Assembly (NCBI GenBank): GCA_016165875.1
Contig: JABBOT010000002.1
Span: 29,774,265-29,838,264, forward strand
DNA: 64,000 nucleotides
DNA from: Acanthopleura granulata
Lineage: Eukaryota > Mollusca > Polyplacophora > Chitonida > Chitonidae
Reading direction: 5' to 3'
The notes under the pieces were generated by a model. It was not told the origin of the DNA. It made no database searches and worked only from the letters and a program-made list of their open reading frames with translations. This document shows, one piece after another, positions 1 through 12,400 of the stretch. Position numbers and translations under genes: made by a program. The first letter of the stretch is position 1, and every line of letters begins with the position of its first letter.

Positions 1-251
1 TAGGATCTGGCGAAACATTAACGGTATGATTGTTAGTACGGCGGCTGTTGAGACCGACAGCCATGCATACATGTATATTTGGGTTCAATGACCATTTGAT
101 AGTGCTTACATTATTTTCCCCTATAACTGTTTGCACGAACAAAGACTCTGAGCAATTTTTATGCTGTGTAGATAAATGAGTTATAATGTATGCCAAGACA
201 TCATCAACCGAGAGCAAATTGTCGTTTATTCATATCATGTAGTTTTGTTAG

Positions 252-410
252 CTTTTAGGAATTCACTTGTCGGAAGCTGTGCACATGCTCCACAGGGCGT
301 TTAACTTCATTGTCAACTCCAGTGTTCGGAATCATCACGAGCCCTTCTGCTCAGTGGAGCAGCCCATACCATTTGGCGGAGGCGTCCAACTGCTGAAATA
401 TTTCAAGCTG
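252..410 (+). CDS. Gene A exon: distal amino-terminal domain
   Basis: This 159-nt phase-0 exon matches the 159-nt sixth exon of gene B; both end in a PF(G/E)-x-G-x-QLLK-x-x-KL pattern. The acceptor is taken as AG at 250-251 because only it gives phase 0 and equal length; the AG at 257-258 would shift the frame. Donor GTGAGG follows 410. Confidence 0.8.
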
Positions 411-3400
411 GTGAGGAAACAGCAATGTTTACCCTTATGTGTTGAACTTATAACTGGGTATTGCGGTTCTACATAGTATAACTTTCGCATAGCAGATATT
501 TCTACTTTTTGACGCAGTTATCGAGTTTTGGGTTGAAGTGAATGATAAGTTCCTGGAAAGATTTTAATCTCTGAAACAAGAACAGGTTTTTGTAATACCG
601 CGAAGAGTAACACTAAAGCTGGAATAAACGCCGTGCTACTTTTGCTTTCTTTTCTCCATATTGGTTGGTCAGGCTGGTGTGACGTGACTGTCTTCCATAA
701 TATTTTATGGGAGACATGCATGAAAGGATGTGACATAGAAAATGCATGCAGAGTGGGGCTATTTAACTCTTTGGTATATTGATCTCTTTGCCAGATTTCT
801 AACACTCAACAGTGCAGCGTGCGTGGTGGCCAGAACACTCCCGGCGAGTTTCATCTATTTGCTGTCCGTGCAGGTCCTGACCGACGTCTGACGTGGGCAG
901 GACAATGGTCTGAAAAGACGAGACTAAATCTACATAACACATCATTCATTAATAGTCTCTTCGCGAATCATGAAGCAAACTTTCACGGAATCACCTTACG
1001 GGTGGTCGTAGACCGGGTATGTCAGTAAATACGTCGTTAGAGTTAATAGCGGTATTCTTTAGAGTTTTTACGCCGTTTGGAGGAGCCATATCACCAGATC
1101 GACATTATCGTTGCGTGTAGGCAACGCTGCAGACACCAGGGTAAATGTGAAACCCCTGTGACCGTACTGTTAAGGTAGAGGCTTTGAAACACCAGTTATT
1201 TTTCTTCCATCAGTGATGATAACCCATCATAGTATTTGCACGAACACCCATAATGATTACTCAATATTTCAGGTCAATATCAGATACTCGTATTAAATAT
1301 ATGGTTTCATTATATGTATATCTAAATCTTTTCAATCTGCTGAGACTCACTGATAGGTATTGGATGGGACATTCCTCGGCAAGCATTGCCTTTGCGTAAA
1401 CAATGCAGTATTTGCACATTGCTGTTTGACCTTTGTGACAGCCGCTTCAAGACTTGTGTAAAATATTGGCTGCATTACTAAGGTCAGCAATACTGTTCAG
1501 TAGCTAAAGTAAGAAATGAAGATGGACAAAAGATTACTTATTGAAACATTCAATATGCATGCAGGTTTACAAATCGAAGAAAATTCGTTCTTCATCTTAA
1601 TTTGAAAATTTTCTGTAAAAGATTAAGGAATAATCATATTCTCATGACAGATTTTGTAATTGACTCCTAATCAAACAGCAGTGGATAGGAAGGGCATTCA
1701 AGTTATATAGTAACTATATTTTACAAATGCAAGCCCATCTGTCACTGTCACCATACGACATATGAGTGTCATGTAATGATGTTTAGCCTGAACATAATTA
1801 CCTTGGTTGCCTAGTTTATATTTACTTTACTGTTGTTTTAAATACTGATCTATCTTCATTAAGTACTTGCTTGCATTTAGCTATCCTTTTTCTCTGCCGA
1901 CATATAAGGGTAAATGTTTCAGGACTATATAATTTTTGACACTAGTTACTCAGACATCGCCGTCGCAAGCACAGCCGTCAGCCGTATATTTTATTCATTT
2001 GAATGGAGTTCTACTCCGTACTCAAGAATACGTCCCTGATGCGATGGAAGCACGCGTTAGGGTGGGAGGACATCGGGCAAAGCCCGGGGAAAACACATGA
2101 CTATCCATCGGATGCTGGTAGACCTTCCCACGTACGACAGGAGAGGAAGCCAGCATGATCTGGACTTGAACTCATAGTTGCCGCACTGGGGAGAGGCCAT
2201 TGGGTCGTTGTGTTGCACTAGCAGGCTAAAACCTTTCGGTCACGGTGCCCGTGCCCCAATCCTCCCGTACGAAGCAACATTATTGCACTACAGCTGCAGC
2301 CCACACCCAGTCCCCATTTTAAACAGTGGGATCTTCTTTTATTATAGATAGTGCAATGTGAAAATCCAAATAGTGATTTTAATTCACTCATGCTTCCACA
2401 GAATGCAGGCTTCGGTGCTTTTAGCCAAAGCCCCAATACTATCTTCCATTAACGTGTATCTACATCAATCTTCATAGAACAGTTACCCGTACGTTGGCCG
2501 TACCGGTTCCGGAAACGGATCATATCAAGGTGTGACAATAGACATGCTGAACGACCTGGCCACAAGCCTCAACTTCAGGTAATGCTTACACTCCCAGTTG
2601 AAGGTATATATTACTCCTTTAAAGAGGATTAATATGCCATAATTACGTTACTCAAGACTCCTGATCAAAATTACTTCAGTCTCGAACCTGTAGTGTATTT
2701 GTGGAGGGCATTCTGTATTTCTGACTACGAAAGATCTTCATATAAAAACAACAGTAATGTATAGAGAATACAGGGGAATCCATAACCATATCGAAAACTG
2801 CAAACCTTTTCACTGACTGAGAGTGTAAGAAAAGGTTACATATCCAGATTGTATTTTTCAGATCTAGAGAAAACCCTATTATGCAATACAAACTCGCTGG
2901 CAGAGCAAGTCTCTATTCGGAGCGTGCTCTTGTTTAAAGAAGACCGCTTCAATAAAACCAGAGAAAGCTGAACCCTTGTCTTATTGCCATATTTCCAATG
3001 CATGAATGTAGATATTATTTCTTGTTTTTCTCTTTTTTCTTGTTTTCGTGTCTCTTGCTTGCCATGTCTGAATGTTAACAAAGTTCACTGTGCACGAAGA
3101 AATGACCCGGGTCTAGGCGCCATATACTGATTGTTGCGAATAAGATCGCCATGTTGGATATATGGACAGTTGCCATATATCGATATAAGAGATACCGGTT
3201 TATGCATCCAAAATGTTCTTTCATACCGATCAATATTGAATTTCAATTTGCTGGGCTTATTTAAAGATCAAATTACTACCGTTTTTGGACATGCTAACTA
3301 CATGTACATGTATTCTATACCAACATCGACGGACTACTTGTTATTCTAGGTACGTGCTGGTCGAGTCAAAGGATGGCTATGGCGTCAGTCTCGTCAATGG

Positions 3401-6400
3401 TTCCTGGTCCGGTATGATTGGCATGGTAGCTAGGGGGGTAAGACATGTCTTAGTTTCATCAGATTAACCCTGGCTGTTGTTACCAATGAAGAGCATACAT
3501 TGAGAATAATTGTCTTGTAGATGTATACCTTTAAAACTATAAATTGTGTAGAATTCTCAGTTTCCGAATTAACCATTAACTCAATCAAAACAGTTATAAA
3601 GCAAGCGTAATAAAAGTATACAGTGGTAGGATTTAGAAGGACAGTCCAGGCAGATGAAACTGTGAACAAAGTGAAATGATCATGGAATTCAAATCCACTA
3701 ATAATTATTTTCATTGTTTTCTTTAAGCAACACACATGATGGGGAGCGTTTCCTCCTTGTGGACATGGTTGGGTTACATCTCAGCTAAGCTCGAAAACTG
3801 TGTTATTGACTTGATCGTTGTTTAACGCCATACTCAAGAACTTTTCACTTATACGATGGCGGTCAGTTTGTGTGGGAGGAAATGCCCGGCGTAAACCACC
3901 GAACTTTGGCAAATGGCTGAGGTACTTTCCCACAGATCACGGTCCCACAAGCAGCAAAGAGGGCGAATGCAGAAACTATTGGGAGTCCCCCCACGACAGG
4001 ACAAAGCCCCCAACCCCTGGTCCGGCTATTTTGTGGTGCACATCAAGCCATATGGTGTTGGCGTAGACAAACTTTTGCCAAATTATCTATGTAGACAAAG
4101 ACCAGTTCACATTCAGAGAAAATTGTCCCTACCCCTGGTCCTCCTAATCTCTGCAGCACATCTAACCATATGGTGTCCGCATACATAAACTTTTGCCAAT
4201 TAATTATGTAGACAGACACCCATTCATATTCAGAAAAAAAACACAACTGAGAGATTAAGACTAACCACAACAGTTCCGGGCAGGCCAGCTTGAGTTCGGA
4301 CTGACGATGCGCTTTGCCCAGATGCGGGAGTGACTCGAGGCGGTGGGCTACTAGTTCGACCACGCTTGCCGAAAGCTGGTATGCTGGTAAGCCGTCTTAT
4401 ATTTATCTAGCTATATTTATCTAGCTAGATAAATAAGTTTACACAGTGTGTTATATCCTGTGTTGCATACCAGAGCTGTGTAAAGCACTGGCAATATATT
4501 AGCCCCTCTGTCATGTATACCATCAGTTCTAACGGTTTACAAAATACAGTCTACAGCTAGCTGATGTAAATAGAGAGGCATGTGGAGGCTATAAGTTAAC
4601 GATTTTCCATGTGAACTGAGATCTCAGTACACTAGAACATGTCTTTTTTCAGGCTGAGATCTCAGTATCTGCGCCATGTCTACCGCATGGCATTGTGGGA
4701 TGGATAACTACCATGTTTTTATCTGCGGGATTCAGCGAAAATAATTGTTCTGGACGAACACTAATGTGATATTCGTCATCAGCGTGTCTTTCTATATAGA
4801 ATAGGTACATTTTATGAGGAATATATGCTATGAGCATATGCAGCCCCCCCCCCCCCCCAATTTTTGTGTGTGCATACTGGCCAGGCCGGTTAGCCCAGTC
4901 GGTTAGAATGGTGGCTTCACTCCAAATACATGGAGAGAGTTTGTTCGCGAAAAATTCGGGTATATCTCTCCATGTGTTTCCAATAAGTCGTCTCGCCACA
5001 CTTCTGGAAATCTCTGCAACTTTCGACGTTTCGTCGTCAGAGAGACCCGTCGGGGGTGCTGTCGAGATATGGCTGGTTCCAGCTGACACCATGTGTCGTT
5101 ACCCCATGGGGTAAGTCGTTAGCGTAACTGCTGTGTAAAAGAGCGAAGAGACCTGGATTTTGCTTTTGCTCGGCGCTCAGGCTGGGGGTTCGGCCCCAAG
5201 TGTGGGAATTTCTTTTTTCTCTCTTTTTTTTCATCAGGATATTTTCTTGGCACGTCACTAAAGTGGAAGACTCATGGCTCAGGTTTACCAGAATGAGTTA
5301 GATCATTTATTTTATCTCTGAGAATGGACATTTCGTATGTCTGGTCTTGCATGGTGTTGTAAAGTTTAAGAGAATATACACAGCTACACCAACCTGACCC
5401 CAACTGAGGCCACAATGAGTATATTGGATACAAGTGATGGACACATCATATAGCCGACTTGTGACTAATGCAAGTATATCGAACTCCGCTATCCCACCTC
5501 TCTGTCGAGAAGTTCAATTGGCGGACAGTTTTTCATGAATGCTGCGCAAGCCTCGTTTCGTCCCTGCTACACTTACTCGTCCTTCGTTTTCTTACCTAAT
5601 GAAAGAGAGTTATGTGATCTACCGGCTCCAAACTGTTGTTTGTTTTCTCGGTATTTTTCGACTTTACCTCGAATTAACCGACACTCGGTATCCGAAAGCT
5701 TGCCATCAATTAGCGCTTTGGAGACATGGTCGGTGATGCAATTAAGCTTACTATCAGCCTTCCATGCCCATAGCTATAGGCGCCGCAATTATCGTGAACA
5801 ATACTCCGATACCTGCCTCTGGGCCTCCTCCGATGGTAGAGTCTCCTTCCGGCGATTTCAACACATGAACTGGATCCCCCAAGGCCGTGTACCTGAGTAA
5901 AGCCGTGCTATCATTAAAAACCTTCCGAACAACACCGTCTGTTGATGTTTGCACCAGGAGCTGGGTCACAGCCAGATCAATGTCCCATTTGGGATCATCC
6001 GATTTAACGAAACCTCATCTCCCCTGAGAAGACAGAACCAAATTGAGTTTTTGGAGCGCATTCGAAGCTTCAACATCCACATCGGCGAGCTCATACAACT
6101 TCGGTGATTCTTCGGATTTTCCCAAGGGCACTTTCTTTCGTGCATAACCCCCCCCCCCCACGCGATTTGGAAGGCGTAAATCCGTCCATCAACCCCTTAC
6201 CGCTCAAAACCATTAAGGCTATGTCAAAGCAACTAGGCCCCACTGAATCCATCACGTCGGCGGCTGTGTAAAGTTACACTTAAGCATGTCTTATGTACAG
6301 ATTGATAACGATTGTTTAACACCTTTAGAGTAAGCTGCGACACGAGGCCAGCGCACAGTTTTTTGTAATGTGGATTGGTAAATGTCACCGTCCTTCCCCG

Positions 6401-9400
6401 TTCATGCCTTCGTGGAACTTCGGGATTACCCTCAGAAGCAACACTGGTAGACACTGCGGCGATGTTTTCGGACGCTCTCACCTCGTCTAGGTGGAGCAAT
6501 ATTTCTTTGTGGGGCGTGAGTTTGGGTAGTTTGTCCCCTTGATTTATTCCGCTCATGGACTCTCTTGTGTTTCAGATTCCCAGGATATCAGCTAGATCTA
6601 ACAGACTGATAACATAATTCTTCTTGAGTCCCAGCCGCACACGACCAGTAGCTTTATTCAGTTGTAGTTTGGCACCCAAAGGTCGGAACACTTCGTCGTC
6701 AAGTGTACAAACGGTGTAATAGCCGTTTAGCTCGACTATCGATTTATTGTTCAACCTGAAACGTACACCGGCTCCAATATTCGCCAAGAGTGGGTACAAG
6801 GTCATATCGAGTAGGGCGATTGGCCTTCTCGATTGTCCAGACTTGCAGGGAGGAGGACACTGCGTCCATGTTAAACATCGCTAAGTGTAACAAACATATT
6901 ACTGAATATGTCTGATAAATGGTTTTCATTCAATAGGAAGGTAACCCATTACCACGTCGGTGGGGTCTATTCGAGTAAAGAGATTGAGGAGCCGAGTGAA
7001 ATCGCGGTGATAGATCCCAGCATGAACAACTTCCGAGTTGCTTTCGACTTAACTTTCCAAAAGGTGCTTGAACGCTGCACCTTACAGAAAATCAACACCG
7101 ACATATTGGTTGAAAACGGCACACGCAACCGATGGCGTGGTGGCAGAACCAGCTCAATTTCGCCGTATGGTGCGCCACGACCGGTTGTGCGGTGTCACAG
7201 GAAAATCACCTAATAGCCGACACTACACTAAGCAACTCTGTATTCCACTTCCACCTGTACTATTAAGTGCGCCGTATTCTGAAAGAGATTAAGGCACCAC
7301 TCCTACATGCATGGAGTCCGATCGACAATCCCTACGACCGGAGGGGATACGAGCGGATTTGCGCCGAGTTTTGAGTCTCCTCAGACACAGATTGGCGGCA
7401 AAAAAGAAGTGGAAACGGTTAGGCGTGGCTTATTATTATCTCACGAAGACAGGATACGTGAAATTGTATTACGACTACGATCCTGGCCGCATGTCTTTCC
7501 GGCGAACACCGGACAAATTTCACATCGCTTTCATCCGGCAAGGCGGCGAGGTTGACCAAGCAAGGTTCACCTTCATTCTCGACAAATCTGAAGGGTTTAC
7601 CAAGGCAGGCGTGGAACGCGTGAACGACACCGTTCGGACTTACGTTTGGGCAATCCTCGGAGCACAGGCAGCAGCATCTTAGGCACGGAAGGTACGGCAT
7701 TTGGCGCACAGAAGCAGTTCGTAGTAAATGTCGAACACGCCATAGCAAGACCTGTTGACCTCCCCTTGGCCATAGAGCGGTACGAGAACGTCCTGAGGTA
7801 CGCCCTCTCCAAGGTGGATTATACGTTTGGCGTGGTTCTGTACATGGCGCCAAGTAATGTGGACCTGCGAATCGGAAAAATCAGTGGAGATAACAATGAG
7901 ATCATCATAGCCACAACAGGCCAGAAACTCGGAGTCAACGGAGGCGCGAACTTGCCTTGGGTAGTTCATGCGCAGGCAGCCGCCGAGACTGGGGAGACAA
8001 GCATCGTTAAGCCGCAACCAGGTACGGTACCCGAGACCCGTGCCAACAGCGCCGACTCTAGTAGCACCGAGACTCGTGCCAGCAGCATCGACTCCAGTTT
8101 CACCGAGGTCACCGAGAGAGCACGATGAAGAAAAGATGGCGTTAGTAATACTTAACGTAGCCCTCGGGCTTTCACTAATCTGGTCACGCTATATGTGACC
8201 GAACGGTCGCGTAAATGATTCTACCTGTAGCGGCAACCAAGGCCCAAGTATTCTCGGCAACCCAGTTCACGGCCTTGCCTAAAACGCCGAGGAGCCAAGA
8301 GTCGATGCTCTTATAATACCTGGAAGAGCCGCAGCGACTTTACTGGCAAGCTTAGCTAGAAGCCTGCTCAAGTCCCGCAGGTGCTTTCTTACCCACTCCT
8401 TCAGACCGCCCTTTTCGGTTGGCTCGAAAGGTGGAGTTTGAGGCGCTGGCGCTGCAGAGGCCCCGGTTAGCGCAAGCACCATGGTCCAGAACCTCGGCCG
8501 TGCTGTGATAAGAAGACCACAGAAAGAGCATCGGTGATGAGGTGATGTCGATCGATGACAACGATGTTTATTACATTAACATGGGCCTGTGTAGGATGGC
8601 CCAGGAGAGAGAGAATGCCCAGTACCTGGGCATCGACACAAGCATGTCACCCGAATCCGGGTCGGAGCTGAGAATAAAGACGAGGATGTAGCCAAAGACC
8701 AATCCATTGCACACGCCTATGGCAACCGCTACTCGAGTTCGAGTTCCTGGAGAGCCATATGCCATTCTACTAGTCAGTCCTAGACGACAGCCTGGAATAC
8801 AAGCTAACCTTCAACCACTACAGCGGGGTTATCCGGGCCGCAGGAGACGCCGATGCCAGCTACACCATCGAGAATATCAGCCTCGAGTCACCCAGTCCGA
8901 GCTCGCCGGAATGATCCGTAACCAGTACGTCGGCCGCCTGGTCATACTGTACGACCGCTTGCTGCGGGACCGCAAAATCAGCCGCGATAAAAGCGAAACC
9001 CTGTGGAACATTAACTTCAACATATCCGCCTGCAGTATGAAAGACATCTTGATGCTGTTTGAGGACCCAAGAGCTGCATTCCACCAGTAGACCGAAGTTT
9101 TCTACAACCCCAAAATAACCAAGGTGGAGGTGACAATCGAGAGGGCCCCCATCCAGCTGTAGAGCCAAAGCCTGCGCGCCTACCAGCAGTGGGATGAGGC
9201 AAGGAAGTTCTTTACAGCCGGATGCAAGCCCCATCCCGAGGTGACCATGGTCGCAAAAAGACCTAGCGCTGGCGAACGTGACCCTTGGCGACTTCTTCAC
9301 CACCAAGTACGCCCTGTGTCTTGACCTCCGCTCCACGGATGACGATCAACTACATCGAAAACACCAGTGAGGGGATGACCATTCAGCACACGAAAACAGT

Positions 9401-12400
9401 AGATCCGGAACGATATACGCGAGCTGCCATCTTCCACTGCAAAGACAGAGACTCGTTTGAAAAATGCCTCGGAGAAAATGATGTTATCCCCCGGAAGAGC
9501 GGGCCAGAGTACGACAGCAGCTGGCCCAAACAAAGCATGCCAAGCTTCTGTTGAAGACTGATCAGCCGGCTCCATACCACTCGCTATAATGTGCGAAACA
9601 CTCTCTGTTGCTATTTTACCTACAAATAATCACCTTTAGCGAGATCACATGGGCTGCGTGCGAATATACAGCTATGAGGATAGTGGTACATATGGTGCGT
9701 TGCATGCCGTCTGTGACTCAAACTATTCGCCATGCAAATTTGGACTAAATGGACGAGCTAGTCGACGAACTGATCGACGAAGACACCGAGGCTGTGTCCA
9801 TGGCTGGACAAAAGAAACAGAAGGGAGCCATTGGAGGAACAGGTAGAAGCGCGTGCTGCCAATCTCGTAACTCGTACCGTGAAAGGCTTGCTGCGCTGCT
9901 AGAAGCTCTACGCCCGCTACGAGACAAGACTAGGTGCGGCTATGACGAAAACGATCGGGCAAGCTGAACTGCAATTATACTCATGAGTGGCCAGTATGTT
10001 TCTTCCAATCCCAGCCAGGCACTGTCAATTTGGACAACAGTGCCCTCCGACAATGAACGATGGCGGAGAATCCGAATCCTTCTTCGGAGCACCAAGCGAA
10101 CCCGCCGGAGGAGACACCTCCTGTGGAAAGAGTGACAGACCATAAGAACCAGGAGTTGGCGGCCAGGCGTGCCGGGGCCGCTGCCAGAAAGGTCAAACAG
10201 GGACAACTGCTTGAACAGATTTGGGCGACCAAGGAATCACAACACCATGGTGTTTCTGTTGCTGCTGCTACAGCAGGACAGCAAGAGGTCTAGAAGCCAC
10301 CAGAACGGGGAGAGCCTGTTTCAGAGGGTGTCGCAAAGCAGACCAACTGGACCCCATATTTCATTGGAGGAGCCGGCCTTGCGGGTGTATATTATATATG
10401 TACTCATCACCAGCAGCTGCCGCCTCTCCCTGTTGCGGAGGAGCCACAGAAAACAGCACAAGCCAGGTGATCATTCCAGGAGATATTATGAAATAACAAT
10501 GGCCTCGATCGCTCTGTTGGTTGGAGGCGTTCTCGTAAATGCACTTGCTTTCTCAGGTTGGAACTTTCTCTTCTGAGCTCTTCGAAGCTCCATGGTCGGT
10601 GCGGAGCACAAACGCCACGATTTAACTGTAGGACAGCTCCAGTCTCAAAGAAGAACACAGCGACTGGACTGGATTAATAATCAGGTGATTTCTATGCACC
10701 GTCCGAGGGCCAAAAAGAAAGCGAGATAGCCTTCATCCTCCTCCGAAACTCGCCAAGTAATCCGAAAAGACTGTGCTGGACTATAGTACCAGCTCCTTGC
10801 CGTAATGGCAGGTACGATATAAGTAGTGAGGCTTGAGTTATTTTTGCGTACCATTTGTAGATATCGCTTGGATACTGTACGATGATAGGTTTGCCCGAAG
10901 AGCTCAAATCAGTGACACCAGAGGTTGACTAGTATACCTGCTTTGCCTCGTTCTCAAACACATCCGGGATAAGAGCCGGCAGCCACCTGAGCATGCGGTT
11001 TTCGCCTTTAGGAGAATGATCAGGCATCGGGAATACCTTGCTTATGGAGGACCATTTGTCTGTTTGTCTATCGAAGACATACTATAGTCCCAAAGACTAC
11101 TAGGCACAACATGAGTAATGGGGTTCGAGTTATTTTTCCATACCATTTGTAAATATCGCTTGGATATATCACACGGTTATGATGGGTTTGCCCGAAGAGC
11201 TATACTGCGCTCTGCCAGAGGTTGACGATTTCGCCAGCCTGCCTTTTGTTCACAAAAGAATCTAAAGACGTTGCTGATGCTGTGGGCCGTATCTATAAGA
11301 GGGGGCCTCTGAGGTGGCCTAAACTGATGCAGGTCGACCATGGGCGTGAGTTCATGGGTGCAGTGAACCGGCTTCTGGCAAAAACACAGTGTCACCGTCA
11401 GACGCGGAAGAGTGGACATCCATCGTCATGGAACGCTTCGGCCGGACCCTGGCAGAGGGACTATTATTGCACCAATACGCCCAAGACAAGCCTTGGCCTT
11501 CTGAGCGTTCTTCTGTGTGAGTGAAGCGGTTACCCGCAGTCGTGGCGGCTTTGAACGGAGAAGTTACCCGATTCACCAGAAGGAAGCCCTCTGAGCTTAT
11601 CAAGGCAAAAAGGTTGACCCTGATCACCGCAGAAGATGACTTAGACACCCCTGTCTTCGAGCCAGTCGTGGAAGGTATCCAAAATCGGCCGGGGCACGGT
11701 GCATACCTCGTTCCAGATGATCACAGTTTGCGATGAAATTCTGGCCCATCCTTTCCGGGGTCCACTCAGTTTGACTACTCCAACGGAAGAAGCTGTGATA
11801 GGTCTAGGTGTTGAACCCTCTGACACGCACCTCTTTGGCTAGACGGTGGGTCGGGATGAAGACCAGGCGGTTTCCACCGCGGAAGAGCTCAATCGCCCGT
11901 GTCGTCGTTCACATAGCTCAGTTGGTGTCTGGCCAGTAGGTCGTCGTGACGTGGCGCAGAAGAATCTGGCATGTCTTGCTATCTTCGGTATACGGGCTTG
12001 ACGAGTTAGGCTGCATCTTCCATGGGCATCTATAGCCTTTCTCCCTTGTCGCGCCTCTTGGCTGGGCAACTGGAGGAAGACGCGCTAGCCCAGTGTGACA
12101 ATGGACACAACAGGCTTCATTGCATCTGCAGGCTTTGGGGACCACATACGCCTCAATCCCTTCGAGCTTGGACAGCTTCCTCGGGTTTGAACCTCGAAAG
12201 CAGAGAGAAGGTTGACGTGGGCATAGACAAAATGGTGGCCCTAAGGTGGTTGTACTGAGGTTGTGGTAGGATGTGGCCGAGAGGGCATTTCATTGGTGCT
12301 CCAACCAGGGCGCCACACTGGCGGGTGTCTCGCACAAAGACGTCAAGTTCACTTTGTTCTGTCACCCATCGCCGTGTCACGCTCATTTGTTCTCTCCGAA

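Noticed and set aside
4649..5092. 147-codon minus-strand open frame
   Set aside because: It runs through a poly-C tract and repeat-like sequence. Composition suggests a transposon shadow, not a gene.
5535..5900. 121-codon plus-strand open frame
   Set aside because: It overlaps a minus-strand frame with better protein-like sequence and shows no recognisable domain.
7419..8017. Minus-strand open frames over the virus-like genes
   Set aside because: Antisense shadows of the better-supported plus-strand frames.
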